DNA of 64,000 nucleotides from Epiperipatus broadwayi (GCA_028023455.1 JAQFVV010006851.1:62001-126000), one strand, 5' to 3'; positions 11,512-23,904 are shown, counted from the stretch's first letter. Program-made: numbers and translations. Notes: generated by a model from the letters alone, not told the origin.

Positions 11512-11803
11512 AATAGCTCAGGTGGTAGAGCATTTGCCTTAATTTCAATACTCAAAAATCTAAAGGTGTGAGTTCAACTTCTAAGCGAATATTGTCACTG
11601 TGCATATAGGCCAGCAGCACCTGAAGAAGAGTAGAGAATAATACTAATCAAAACATTGTGTAACTACTAACCTGTATTATCTATTTGTGTGTTATTACTA
11701 ACAAGTTGTTTGTATTTGGAAAGTTTAAATAAAGTTTATAATTTTCTATATATTCAACATTCACTCATAAATGATGGAAATAGTTCACCATATCACATCT
11801 TAT
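11512..11803 (+). mobile_element. tRNA-derived SINE, right member of head-to-head pair
   Basis: The head has a pol III A-box-like TAGCTCAGGTGG (11514-11525) and a B-box-like GAGTTCAAC (11570-11578). After the tRNA-like part comes an unrelated body and an AT-rich tail with an AATAAAG-type signal near 11728. The head is tRNA-derived, but the A-to-B distance is longer than in a tRNA and no cloverleaf closes, so this is a SINE and not a tRNA gene. Confidence 0.75.
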
Positions 11804-12792
11804 AATATACCATCATTACAAACCTTAAGACTAATAATAATGCATATTTTAAAAACATTTAAGGCCTAAATAAATTATAAAAATCAAAAAAAACCTCAAA
11901 TGCCTTTATGCTAAGGATTATTACTTTGTTATTTTTCTACTTATAAATAAAACATATAATTTTAATTTAAATAAAAGTTTTATTTATTAGTCTATTTTTA
12001 ATTATTTTTGTTGTTCTTATCATAGATAACAGCTTGCTGTCAATGATTGTGACAACTGTATTCATTTTGATTTTGGAAATGTAAATAACACATATAATTC
12101 TATAACCATTTTTTACACTTTTAATATTTTTTTCAGAAAATATTTATAAAATATTAATTATTTCAGAATAATAATTTATATTTTAAAATAAAATATTTAC
12201 TTTTAATAAATTAATACAATATTAACAAAACATTACTCTATAAATATAATATTACCATTAGATCAGATATTAAGATTTTTTGAGGAAGTGTGAGCATATG
12301 GGTTTAATTATAAACAGGTCCTTATTTTTATCATTGTTAAAAATTGAAAAAATGTAGACATCCCAATAGAAATGTAGAAACAACAAGTTAATATAAAAAC
12401 ATTTAATAAATAATATTATTAGAAATTTACTTAGATATTTGCATTACCTAGAATGTTGTTCATTTTAAAGACATTTGAAATAACACATGACTAACACTTA
12501 TCAGAAAATAAATATTTATTTTGTTTAATTATTGAATTTTAAAAGTAGTAACATAAATACAAAGATGCAAAATTAGTATCAAATCTTTTGGCATTAATAT
12601 ATTTATAACAACATAGCTTTGAAATACTTCGTGATGATAACAGGTTCTGAATTGAGAAATTATTTTTCTAAAACAACAACAAAAAAAAGTTATTAGAATA
12701 AAAAATTATATATATATGTATAATAAATTAAGTTCGATATCTGTATTCATTCTACAATATAAGTAATATACAAATCAATATGTGTATATCAA
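11804..12792. other. AT-rich DNA, nothing recognised
   Basis: No coding or element signature. A short stretch near 11920-11941 is the reverse complement of sequence near 11190-11215, so the inverted SINE pair may once have extended further. Confidence 0.5.
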
Positions 12793-12911
12793 AATACAGT
12801 AAAATTTACATAAATTATATTATTTTTAGAAGTACTTTTGACTATACATTTTTTATCAAAAAAACTACAAAATGATAAAAATAATATAATTTATGTAAAT
12901 TTTACTGTATT
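12793..12911. repeat. Short palindromic element, 36-bp perfect arms
   Basis: Arms 12793-12828 and 12876-12911 are perfect reverse complements around a 47-bp spacer. It is MITE-like in size, with no clear target duplication. It sits directly beside the (TA)n tract into which LTR element B inserted. Confidence 0.75.
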
Positions 12912-12924
12912 TATATATATATAT

Positions 12925-12948
12925 TATACCGGATACTCAATCTATTCT
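12925..12948 (-). repeat. LTR element B, outer piece of 3' LTR
   Basis: The 24 bp starting TATACCGG match 21743-21766 of the other LTR. About 33 bp present in the right LTR (21767-21799) are missing at the LINE insertion, so the LINE removed a small piece of its target. Confidence 0.8.
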
Positions 12949-13109
12949 AGCTATCAGATAAGCAAACAAAAAATTTTCTTTTAATTTGTTTAGTCTGAGA
13001 GCATTAATATTTATTAATTATTATTGTGTGTGAAAGTATAATTAGTGGTTAAGAGTATTTGAAAGATTGAAAATTGTGTTTTTTATTTGTTTTAAAGTTT
13101 TTTCAGTTT

Positions 13110-13495
13110 GTTATTTATATATATAGAAATTTTTTTAAAAAGTTATTATTTATTTTTTGTTTTGTTTTATTATTTATATATTGTTATTTTATATATAGAA
13201 TTATTATTATTTTTTTATTTTTAAAAAGTTATTTTGTTGATTAGTTTTTTGTAAATTTGTTATTAAAAGATTTACTTTTAAGAAAAATATAACGTTCGAA
13301 AAACGTTATTTATATATAGAAATTTTTTAAAAAAGTTATTATTTATTTTTTGTTTTGTTTTATTTATATATTGTTATTTTATATATAGAATTATTATTAT
13401 TTTTTTTATTTTTAAAAGTTATTTTGTTGATTAGTTTTTTTGTAAATTTGTTATTAAAAGATTTACTTTTAAGAAAAATATAACGTTCGAAAAAT
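13110..13495 (+). repeat. Two tandem ~193-bp repeats in the LINE 5' UTR
   Basis: Unit 1 is 13110-13304 and unit 2 is 13305 to about 13495. They are almost identical, T-rich, and end near AACGTTCGAAAAA. Tandem 5' repeats just before ORF1 are a common way for LINEs to carry several promoter copies. That role is inferred. Confidence 0.8.
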
Positions 13496-13509
13496 GTAAA
13501 ATAAAAAAA

Positions 13510-14416
13510 ATGGATTATATTTGTATTTCAAAATGTTTATATAATCGGGAAAAGGAAATTAAGCGTGCTGTTGTAGAATATACTATATGTGATGGGGTAT
13601 ATCACTTGAAATGTTAGGAAGGATGTAAATGGTTTATGGTTATGCAGTCAGTGTATTAATATGATAAAAGAGGTGAGAAAGTGTTTTCAAAGTGTAGATA
13701 GTCGAAGAATAGTGGGTGGAGAAAGTAATAGTGTAATGGAGATGATTAGTCAAAGAATAAATAAGATAGAGGAAGAATTGAAGGATGTAGAAGTAAAATT
13801 AAAATCATTAGAGATAAAATGTGAGGAGATAAAGGAATTATTGAGTAGGAATGATAAGGAAGAAATAGATAAGGAGGACAAGAAGGTATTAGAAAATGTT
13901 ATAGATAGAGCAGAAAAAGTAGATTATGAAACAGTATTGATAGGAGATTCACTAATTAGAGAATGTGGGGATATAATTGCAAGGGAAAATAGAAGTAGGT
14001 ATGTAAGAGTATGTTTGCCTGGAGCTAGAATTAGGGATGTAGCAGATAAAGTTAAAAAACAAGGTAGTAGAGATGTATATGTTATGGTGGGGACTAATAA
14101 TTTATTAGAATCATCAGAGAGAATAATGGATGATTATGTAGATTTGATTAAGAATTTGATTATGATTAAAGGAAGAGTAGGAATAGTTGGATTATTACCA
14201 AGGTTTGACAAGAGTTATTTGTTAGATAGGGCATGTTCTATAAATGAGAGATTGAAAAAATTGTGTGAGAGAAATAATGTTATGTTTGTGGATGTGTGGG
14301 TTTGTTTTATTGGAAAGAGAGAGTTATATAGTAAAGATGAGTTGCATTTAGGAAAACAAGGAAGTGAAGTTTTAGGGAGTTTGATTTATAAAGAATTTTT
14401 TTCGGGAAACTTATAA
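13510..14416 (+). pseudogene. CR1 ORF1: PHD-like zinc finger + SGNH esterase (disrupted near start)
   Basis: An ATG at 13510 opens a Cys/His-rich segment with spacing like a PHD finger (Cys pairs, a CDGVYHLKC-like stretch, then WLCSQC in another frame). It has a TAG at 13615 and a frameshift before 13661. The remaining 251 codons are open. A coiled coil occupies residues 20-80. An SGNH-hydrolase domain follows, with block I IGDS, a block II glycine in PGA, block III GTNN, and a block V Asp/His in DELHL near the C terminus. In CR1-like LINEs, ORF1 protein binds RNA and the esterase may act on lipid; substrate is unknown here. The esterase residues look intact, so the damage is confined to the finger. 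Confidence 0.85.
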
Positions 14417-14511
14417 AGGGGGGTGGGTTTTTAAATTGTAATATTATTAAAAAGAATGGATGGAATATAAGAAGTAAGCAAAGGGAATTTGATTTTGATA
14501 TAAATATAGAT

Positions 14512-17500
14512 ATGGAGAAGGAATGGGTTTGTAAAATTAATGGTAAGAAAGTAATTTATAAATGTAATGGAGAAGGAAGAATTAAAAGAATTTATAAAAG
14601 AGTAGTTAGGAAAGAAGAAATTGTTAAAATTGGGTTTTTGAATATGCAAGGTGGTAGGAAACCAGAAAAGTGGATGGAATTAAATAAAACAATTGAAAAT
14701 GAAGAGCTTGAGGTATTAGCAGTAGTGGAAACACATTTAAGAGAAGAAGAAGAACCTATTTTGGAACAGTTGGTATGGCAGGGTATAAATAGAAAAGAAA
14801 AAGAAAAACGGGGTGGTGGTATAGGTGTTATATCAAAAAAATATTTAAATATTGTTAAATGTCAAGAACACTTGTGGTTTGAAATAAGGTTGGGTAGACA
14901 AGAATGGATGGTGGCTATAGTTTATATAGCTACTGGAGATAGTCAAATTATATTGGAGTGGAATAGTAACATATACGAATGTTTAGTTAAGGATATACAA
15001 AGTTTTAAAGAAAAGGGGAAGAGAATAATGGTTATAGGGATATGAATGGACATATTGAAGAAATTGATGATGTAGATAATAAAAATGGACAGCTTTTGAA
15101 GAATTTTTGTCAGAAAGTGAATTTGAGTATTGGAAATTTATTAAATATTTATGAGGGACAATACACATGGTCCAGAAATAATATATTTCACACAATAGAT
15201 TATGTATTGGTAGAGAAAGAGGGAATAAATAAAATACGGAAAATTAAGGTATTTGATAATGAAGAAAAAGTATGCACTAGTGATCATAATTTCATTGTAA
15301 TTGAAATGGTTAGTAATGTGATGGAGAATAGAAATAAAAGTAGAAATAATAGTGAAAGATGTGGATGGAGAGTAAATGATAAGAATAAGTTGGAAGAGTA
15401 TAAAATACAAGTTGAAGAAATAATGGAAGAGTGGGTTGGGGATGAGTATAAGGATTGGTGTAAGGAAGTAGAAAAAGTTGCAAATAGGGTTTTAGGTGAG
15501 AATATTGAAAAGAATAAAAGTAATAAAAAAATTAAAATTAGTAAAAGTGTAAAAGAAAGGAAAGAAGCATGTAGAGAATATAAGTGTGCTATTAAGAATA
15601 AGGAAAGTGAAAAAGATATTAATGCTAAATGGGAAAAGTACTTAGAAAAGAAGAAGTTGGCTAAAATAGATATTTATAGAGAGAGAATGAAATTGAATAG
15701 TAAATTGTTGGAGGATATTAATAAAAGTGGAAGAGATGGGAGTAAAAAATTTTGGAATTATATTAAAAGGAGAAATGTAGGGGAGAGAGAGTTAGTATTA
15801 CTAGATGATGAGGGAACTGAGTGTAGTTCTAGAGAAGATTTAGAGAGAATCTTAAATAGTTATGTAATGAATATAGAAAAGATGTTAAATGTGAATGATA
15901 GAATATTAGAAAATATGAAAGAATATAGTAATGGGAATATTAGTTTTTCAGAAAATGAACTAAATGAGGTAGAGAAGAAATTGAAAAGTGGGAAGGCAAG
16001 AGGTTTAGATGGATGGGCAGCAGAGATGGTAATGAATTTAGGATATAGGGCAAAAGTAAAGTTATTATCCTGTTTTAATAAAATGGCACAGAATAGAGTT
16101 TTCCCAAGTAGTTGGAGTAATACAAGAGTAAGGTTATTATTTAAAGGAAAGGGTAAGGATCATAGAAAGTTGAATAATTATAGACCGATAGCGGTAACAT
16201 CAGTTTTATATAAAGTTTTCTCGTATATGGTGGCTAGTAAAGTTGTAAAATGGATGGAAGGGAATAATGTAGTGGGTGAAATGCAAGGAGGTTTTAGATT
16301 AGATAGGCGTATAGGAGATAGTTTATTTGTAGTTACACAACTTATGGATATGAGTAGGAATGCAGATAAACAGTTATATATGAGTTTTATAGATATAGAG
16401 AAGGCATATGATAGAGTAAATAGAAATAGATTATGGATAAGTTTAGCAAATTTGGGAATGGATGAAGCTTTAATAGATATTATTAAGAAATTATATGAAA
16501 ATAATTATTATATATATCAATTAGAGAATATAGAATCAATTAAAGTTAAAAATGGTGTGGGACTAAGGCAAGGATGCCCTATGTCACCTATTTTGTTTGT
16601 GTTGTATTTGAGTGAAATGGAAAGAGCAATAGAAAGATTAGGAAGAGGGATAGAGATACCGTTAATAGGTAGTAAGGGAGTATTTATTTTGTCAGGTCTT
16701 TTTTTTGCAGATGATATATTTTTGTGTGCAGAAAAAAGAGAAGATATGGAAGTTATGTTGAGGACATGTGCAAGGGTGGGTAAAGAGATGGGGATTAAAT
16801 TTAGTGAAGAAAAATCAAATATAATGATGGTTAATACTGAGGAAAGAGAAGATGTAGAATTTTTATTGGGAGATATTAAGTTAAGTGTGGTGAATAGATA
16901 TAGTTATTTGGGAATTATTTTAAGTAATCAGAAAAATTATTTGGATGAATGGGAGAAAAAATTGATAAATGAAGCAAAGAAAAGAAAGGGATTGATAAAG
17001 AAATTAACAGTATTTTCATATAATAAATATGATGTAGCTAGAATTATATGGAAAGGAGTTGCAGTAGCAGGGTTAACATATGGTAATGATGCATTATATG
17101 TTAGTAAAAAGATATTAGATTATTTAGAAAAAACTCAAAGGGAAGTAGGAAGACATGCATTGGATGCAGAAGTATGGACAGCAAGGGAGGCAATTCAAGG
17201 AGAAATGGGATGGTCAAGTTTTCATATGAGAGATGCAAAAAGTAAAATGAAAATGTTTGGTAGATTGCAGTTTATGGATAATAAAAGAATAGCTAAAATA
17301 GTATTTAATTGGGTTATGAGTAAAGGGCAGGTAACAAGATGGGTGAGAAAGGTAATGCGCTATGCAAAAGATTTGGATAAAGAATTTATATCAGTATATT
17401 TGTACAAAAGATGGGATGATTGTGTTAAGAGGATTATTGAGTGTTATAGTAGTAAGGAATGGGATAAAAGAATAGATTTATTAATAAAGACTAGGGAGTT

Positions 17501-17930
17501 AGAGAGATGGAGAAATAGTATGGAGAGTAAAAAGAGTTTAAATATATATAGAAATAAACAGAATATTAGGTGTGAGTTAATATATGATAATAGTAAGGAA
17601 AGTAGTTTATTGTTTAAAGCTCGAACGGGATCTTTAGCTACAAAAGAATATACATGTAAATGGAAAAATATGGGTGATTTATTTTGTAAATTATGTAAGG
17701 AAGGAATTGAAAATATTAGGCATTTGTTAATTGAATGTAAATGTTTGAAAACAGAAAGGGTACATATAATGAAGTTGTGGAAAAATAAATATGAAAAGAG
17801 TGATTATACAGAAAGTGAATTATTGGTTTTTATGCTAGGTTTGGGAAAAGATAAGGGGGATTTAGATATAAAGGTTATAGAGTTGACAAAAATTATGTTG
17901 TGGAAATGGGATAGAGCAGATTATGGGTAA
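14512..17930 (+). pseudogene. CR1 ORF2: APE endonuclease + reverse transcriptase, single frameshift
   Basis: About 1,140 codons starting at ATG 14512. A missing G in the G run at 15037-15039 throws the frame, giving a stop at 15043; the rest is open from 15042. The endonuclease half shows an early Asn (FLNMQGG), Glu in VVETHL, the IG/MNGH motif where the frame breaks, TWSRNN, IDYV, and the catalytic SDH in TSDHNF. The RT half shows GLDGWAAEMV, YRPIAV, FIDIEKAYDRV, RQGCPMSPILF and the active-site FADD near 16707-16718. A C-terminal CKLC...HLLIEC zinc-binding motif follows. It would nick target DNA and prime reverse transcription there. With one lesion it is probably dead but young. Confidence 0.92.
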
Positions 17931-18043
17931 ATTTAGAGTGGGGAATGTAAAAGAAAGTGGCTAACAGGTTTATCTGGGCTTAATTGCTGAGATATTCTTG
18001 ACTTCGTTTAAGGAGAAGCCATAATACATCACATCACATCACA
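17931..18043 (+). other. CR1 LINE 3' UTR and CATCA-repeat tail
   Basis: About 110 bp after the ORF2 stop, ending in ACATC repeats at about 18026-18043, then directly joined to the interrupted LTR at TGGAAAATTT. The simple-repeat tail is typical of CR1/L2-like LINEs. Confidence 0.8.
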
Positions 18044-20144
18044 TGGAAAATTTGTTTACTGTGATCAGAATAGATGATGATGATGGTTTGCGCCGACTAG
18101 ACTCAGGGAGAAACAAGAGATCTTAAATTGTTTAGACAATTGAGACAAAAGCACAAAGACAAACGTCAGCCAAATTAAGTTTAAACATATTTCATAAATT
18201 TTATTATGAGAAAATAAATTATTAAATATAAGTTTATGACACAAGAGATGGGGTTAACTCAGGCATGTACCAGACATACTAAAGGCAAAGCTATGACAGA
18301 CTGACTGATCTTCTAATAAACAAATGTAAAAGGGAGGAAGCAAATTTCATTCAGCAGAGGATTCACCTAAACATTGGTTTTCACTTTCAGATATTTAAAC
18401 CCTATGCCCCTGAAATAGACCAAAGAATCCAGCGCCGATGAGCTGTTCAAGATCTCAAAAAAATTGGTCAGACCTTGAATGTCCTTATATTGGTACGAGC
18501 TGCACCTATTACTACGTTTAAAATAACGGTGATTGATCCACCTCAAGAACAACCGACAAACATGACTGAAATGAAGAAACAATTAAAACTGGTGAATCCC
18601 AGCCAAACGATTGGCGAAAATTACTTTAAAATTAATAATTAATGGTCCCAATAAAAGACAAGTAAATGATTAGAAAAACAGTTACGTCTGCCCCAGCAAA
18701 TAAAGAAAAGAAAATAAACTTACAAACAAATTCTGAGTACACGCTCTGATAAATTTAAAGCACACATAATAACTACAAAAAGAAATCTATCGGAGAGTGC
18801 ACATGAGTATGAAATATCAAAAGTTTAAATACTCTAGCAGACCGAAAGTATCGCTCACCTGTAATTTACGAAAGGATAAATTTTATCTTCCTGCTGATGA
18901 CTTATAAAATTACAAAGAAAAACACAATTCTAATTTCCACTTTTAGAGATCTTAGAACGAAATCTCCACCTGTGAAAATCAGACAATAAAGTCATCAGCC
19001 AAAAGATTTTTGGAGGTTTAGCAAGAGGGCAAACATAGAGTATAAAATTAATTAGTTATTAAATACCAAATAATTACAGGTAAGCATTTTAAAAGCATGA
19101 CTGCCAAAGCATTTATAAAAATCTTACATAAAATAGAAAACTCACTCGTCACTCTCCAATAAACAAAACGGAAAGCAAATTAGAATCTTAAAACTAAGAT
19201 TCTAAGACACACTATAAAATATTGAAAAACACAGCAAATATTAAATATGAGGCTATATTGATTTAAGAATACATATTTGTGGTTAGATTGAGCGGAGATT
19301 TAATGAGAACTAATTTACCCTGGGAAGAATAAAAACGAAAATAATTACCTTTCAGTAAAAGCAATGTTCACGTAGAGTGCACACTTTTACTTAAGTTCAT
19401 TTTCAGGTTCTTGAAGCAGCAAGGTAGATGTAAAGAGGTTCCAGTTTCTTTTAGGTGTTCAAGGCATTACTGGAGCAAACTTGGAAGTCAGGGATCCGTC
19501 TTTTGTGGAGTTAGCAAGCCATTCGGGTGGTGATAACAAGTATAGAATTTTTCATTTTTGCAAGCGAAAGTCTTTAATAACAGCTGATGTCCTTTAATTA
19601 AGAAATTTAAATGTCTGCGCTGCTATAACTTTCACGTGAGAAAACCACTTGTCTATCTCTCAAAAATGGATTAACTGACCCTTCAAATTTCTGGGGTTAT
19701 TTATACGTTGCTGCATTTCCCGCGAAACACTTTTCTTGTTGTTCAAATGCTTCGCCTTAGGCAGGGCAAATATTAATCTCCCGCTCAATCTATCTAAGAA
19801 TTCTACCCAGGGTTTATTGAAATGAAAACAACAACATAAAAATCAAATCTCCGCTATTAAAATTGTTTACAATAATTAAAATAAAAGTAACAGGAATGCA
19901 ATTAGCTAGCCAGCTTGTTTTTAAATCAAATGAATTTAAAAACAGGCGGTATAAGAATTATTCTAAAATAAATCGATAAATATTTAAAAACAAATCCGTT
20001 TTACATATAAATGCGTGTGTATTTTGATATACGCATTCTTTTTAAATAATAACGAAAATTTAAACCTTTACGTTTAATGAAAATTAAAAGCTTAATAAAT
20101 TTTTTTGGTAATAACGCAATTTAATCGGATTTCAATCAGGTTCA
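18044..20144 (-). repeat. LTR element B, main part of 3' LTR
   Basis: Matches 21800-23899 closely over 2.1 kb. Many of the differences are CG in one copy and TG or CA in the other. It ends ...GGTTCA, so the LTR begins TGAACC in element orientation. Confidence 0.9.
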
Positions 20145-20379
20145 ACTGCCTCAAAACGTGATAAAAAAAAAAAAAAAAACATTCCTGTAACTTTTTTTTT
20201 TTAAACTATAAACACTTTAAAATATTCTTAGAAATTCGGCTGAACGTTTGCCTCGCACTCAGAAAAACAAAACAATATTTCATTTTGATCAAAAACCTTT
20301 CTCCATTCTCGTAATTCATTAACAAAATCTTTTTTATTTTTATTAAAAACAATCCGTCCGATTGCTAAATGCTGAACCC

Positions 20380-21249
20380 TTAACTTTTGTCCGGCGGTTC
20401 TTTTACTCCGCTTACTAACTTACTGAAATAAGTTCCGTTCCCTCTCTTATATTTTCTTAGCTTATATACATTTCTCTTGTCTCTTTCTCGTTCTATTTTG
20501 TTTTCTATCTCATATAACGGAAAACTGTTTTGCCGAGCAAAACACCTTTCTACTAAGTGTCCCCTTTTACTACTCATACTATCAGCATTAGTATACGGAA
20601 CTTTTTTATCTTCTTCCCATTTTTTGAACGTTTTAAATAAGATTGTTTTATAGATGGATTCTATTTCAGCTTTAAAATCATATTTCTTAATCTTTTTTCT
20701 AACTCTTTTCTTCTTTTCAAATTCATATTCAACACAAACAGTTATTGAAACCAATTTATTTTTAGTTTCACGTGGAGACTCTTCTACCTGCTTTTCTGTT
20801 TTTACCTTATAACTTTCTTCTATTTCTTTATCTACATTTACTAGATTTTCCACCACACTTTCTATTTGTAACCCATCTGTGCTTATTTCTAACTTTATTT
20901 CCACCTTTTCTGGCCTAGTACAATCCTGTGCTACCTTAATTTCTATATCTTTTATGACCTCAACTTTTTCTACTTTTTCCGTTATTTTCCCCCTCATCTC
21001 TCTCAACTCCTTAATCATTTCTTCCTTTATAGCCTGCTAGCCCTGTTTAACTTCACTAATTTCTTTCTTCATTGCCTGTTGGCCCTGCTTAATTTCCTCC
21101 ATGTCTATTACCAACTTCATCAACATCTTCATCATCATCTGTGACTCACTCTCTTCTTTTTCTACAATTTGAGGGTTTTTGAATGAAACAGGACTTTCTT
21201 CTACCAATGCTGCCCTGTCGCTTTCTTCATTGACTTCCATTTTCGACAC
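20380..21249 (-). pseudogene. Coiled-coil, gag-like reading frame of LTR element B, one in-frame stop
   Basis: About 290 codons in one frame from ATG 21249 to 20380, with a single TAG at about 21038-21040 in a glutamine-rich repeat (CAG-like context, a one-base change). The N-terminal third is predicted coiled coil with repeated EIKQGQQA-like units. The rest is rich in Lys and Glu. I see no capsid core signature or zinc knuckle, so gag is inferred from position after the primer site and from the similar N-terminal layout in element A. It lacks pol entirely and would depend on proteins from another element. Confidence 0.6.
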
Positions 21250-21709
21250 AAATTAAATTCACAATATTAACTTCTTAAAAGAAAATCTAAAATCTAATAG
21301 CAAATAAAATGCTATTTTATATTTATTAATTATTTCCTGTTCACTAATTATTTATATGCCAAAAGATAACGAACTATAAACACTTTTAAATAAAAAAACT
21401 CTGAAAGATTTTCATCTAAAAGAAACGCTAATTATTGTTTTCTATAAATTATTTGTTTGTCTGAAAAAGACGAACTATATTTAACTCTTGAAATAAAATT
21501 ACTCCGATAGACTTTTCGAAAATACGCTTTTACAGTTGATAAATTATTTCATTAAAAAGAAAGACGAACCCCATTCTACCAAACTGCTCCAACAATACAT
21601 ACAATAATTAACCAAAACCGAACCTCCACCTACTAGATATTGCCTCTTACACCTGAAATCTTTCTCAATTGTCTAAACAAAATCTCATGTAAAGTTTTAA
21701 TATCGGCTC

Positions 21710-21727
21710 CCACGTTTGGTTGCGCCA
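21710..21727 (-). promoter_or_regulatory. Primer binding site, LTR element B
   Basis: On the minus strand this reads TGGCGCAACCAAACGTGG, beginning with the TGG that pairs with a tRNA 3' CCA end. It lies about 15 bp inside the right LTR and sets the element orientation. The tRNA identity was not determined. Confidence 0.75.
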
Positions 21728-21742
21728 AAAATTACTATCCTA

Positions 21743-23899
21743 TATACCGGATACTCAATCTATTCTGAAACAGAGGGTGCCACCAGACCACTACGTGTCT
21801 GGAAAATTTGTTTACTGTGATCAGAATAGATGATGATGATGGTTTGCGCCGACTAGACCCAGGGAGAAACAAGAGATCTTAAATTGTTTAGACAATTGAG
21901 ACAAAAGCACAAAGACAAACGTCAGCCAAATTAAGTTTAAACATATTTCATAAATTTTATTATGAGAAAATAAATTATTAAATATAAGTTTATGACACAA
22001 GAGATGGGGTTAACTCAGGCATGTACCAGACATACTAAAGGCAAAGCTATGACAGACTGACTGATCTTCTAATAAACAAATGTAAAAGGGAGGAAGCAAA
22101 TTTCATTCAGCAGAGGATTCACCTAAACATTGGTTTTCACTTTCAGATATTTAAACCCTATGCCCCTGAAATAGACCAAAGAATCCAGCGTCGATGAGCT
22201 GTTCAAGATCTCAAAAAAAATTGGTCAGACCTTGAATGTCCTTATATCAGTATGAGCTGCACCTATTACTATGTTTAAAATAATGATGATTGATCCACCT
22301 CAAGAACAACCGACAAACATGACTGAAATGAAGAAACAATTAAAACTGGTGAATCCCAGCCAAACGATTGGTGAAAATTACTTAAAAATTAATAATTAAT
22401 GGTCCCAATAAATGACAAGTAAATGATTAGAAAAACAGTTACGTCTGCCCCAGCAAATAAAGAAAGAAAATAAACTTACAAACAAATTCTGAGTACACGC
22501 TCTGATAAATTTAAAGCACACATAATAACTACAAAAAAAATCTATCGGAGAGTGCACATGAGTACGAAATATCAAAAGTTTAAATACTCTAGCAGACCGA
22601 AAGTATCGCTCACCTGTAATTTACGAAAGGATAAATTTTATCTTCCTGCTGATGACTTATAAAATTACAAAGAAAAACACAATTCTAATTTCCACTTTTA
22701 GAGATCTTAGAACGAAATCTCCACCTGTGAAAATCAGACAATAAAGTCATCAGCCAAAAGATTTTTGGAGGTTTAGCAAGAAGGCAAACATAGAGTATAA
22801 AATTAATTAGTTATTAAATAACAAATAATTACAGGTAAGCATTTTAAAAGCACAACTGCCAAAGCATTTATAAAAATCACATAAAATAGAAAACTCACTC
22901 ATCACTCTCCAATAAACAAAACGGAAAGCAAATTAGAATCTTAAAACTAAGATTCTAAGACACACTATAAAATATTGAAAAACACAGCAAATATTAAATA
23001 TGAGGCTATATTGATTTAAGAATACATATTTGTGGTTAGATTGAGTGGAGATTTAATGAGAACTAATTTACCCTGGGAAGAATAAAAACGAAAATAATTA
23101 CCTTTCGGTAAAAGCAATGTTCACGTAGAGTGCGCACTTTTACTTAAGTTCATTTTCAGGTTCTTGAAGCAGCAAGGTAGATGTAAAGAGGTTCCGGTTT
23201 CTTTTAGGTGTTCAAGGCATTACTGGAGCAAACTTGGAAGTCAGGGATCCGTCTTTTGTGGAGTTAGCAAGCCATTCGGGTGGTGATAACAAGTATAGAA
23301 TTTTTCATTTTTGCAAGCGAAAGTCTTTAATAACAGCTGATGTCCTTTAATTAAGAAATTTAAATGTCCGCACTGCTATAACTTTCACGTGAGAAAACCA
23401 CTTGTCTATCTCTCAAAAATGGATTAACTGACCCTCCAAATTTCCGGGGTTATTTATACGTTGCTCCATTTCCCGCGAAACACTTTCCTTGTTGTTCAAT
23501 TTCTTCACCTTAGGCAGGGCAAATATTAATCTCCCGCTCAATCTATCTAAGAATTCTACCCAGGGTTTATTGAAATGAAAACAACAACATAAAAATCAAA
23601 TCTCCGCTATTAAAATTGTTTACAATAATTAAAATAAAAGTAACAGGAATGCAATTAGCTAGCCAGCTTGTTTTTAAATCAAATGAATTTAAAAACAGGC
23701 GGTATAAGAATTATTCTAAAATAAATCGATAAATATTTAAAAACAAATCCGTTTTACATATAAATGCGTGTGTATTTTGATATATGCATTTTTTTTAAAT
23801 AATAACAAAAATTTAAACCTTTACGTTTAATGAAAATTAAAAGCTTAGTAAATTTCTGTTTTTCGATAATGCAATTGAATCGGATTTCAATCAGGTTCA
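21743..23899 (-). repeat. LTR element B, 5' LTR
   Basis: A 2.16-kb LTR, very long for a short element. The exact inner edge is uncertain by about 15 bp because the other LTR abuts a (TA)n tract. It is complete, unlike the 3' LTR. Confidence 0.85.
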
Positions 23900-23904
23900 A
23901 TATA

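Larger units (their letters stand above)
12949..18043 (+). mobile_element. CR1-type LINE (non-LTR retrotransposon), near full length
   Basis: A 5.1-kb element containing a 5' UTR with two tandem repeats, ORF1 (PHD-like finger plus SGNH esterase), ORF2 (APE-type endonuclease plus RT) and a short 3' UTR ending in CATCA repeats. PHD and esterase domains in ORF1 are a known combination in CR1-like elements, and a microsatellite tail in place of poly(A) also fits. Only a few lesions are visible: one stop and one frameshift near the ORF1 start, and a one-base deletion in the endonuclease. It is therefore a recent insertion. Its sense strand is notably purine-rich. Confidence 0.87.
12925..23899 (-). 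mobile_element. LTR element B: non-autonomous LTR retrotransposon, split by a CR1 LINE
   Basis: Two long terminal repeats in direct orientation (12925-12948 plus 18044-20144, and 21743-23899) enclose only about 1.6 kb. The primer binding site beside the right LTR shows the element reads on the minus strand, so the right LTR is the 5' one. The only coding remnant is a coiled-coil, lysine/glutamate-rich reading frame with a stop. There is no protease, RT, RNase H or integrase. Both flanks are (TA)n, consistent with insertion into the tail of the neighbouring RTE LINE. A CR1 LINE later inserted in the 3' LTR. Confidence 0.82.

Noticed and set aside
11512-11580. tRNA gene
   Set aside because: A and B boxes are present, but spacing is too long and no cloverleaf closes; it continues as a SINE body.
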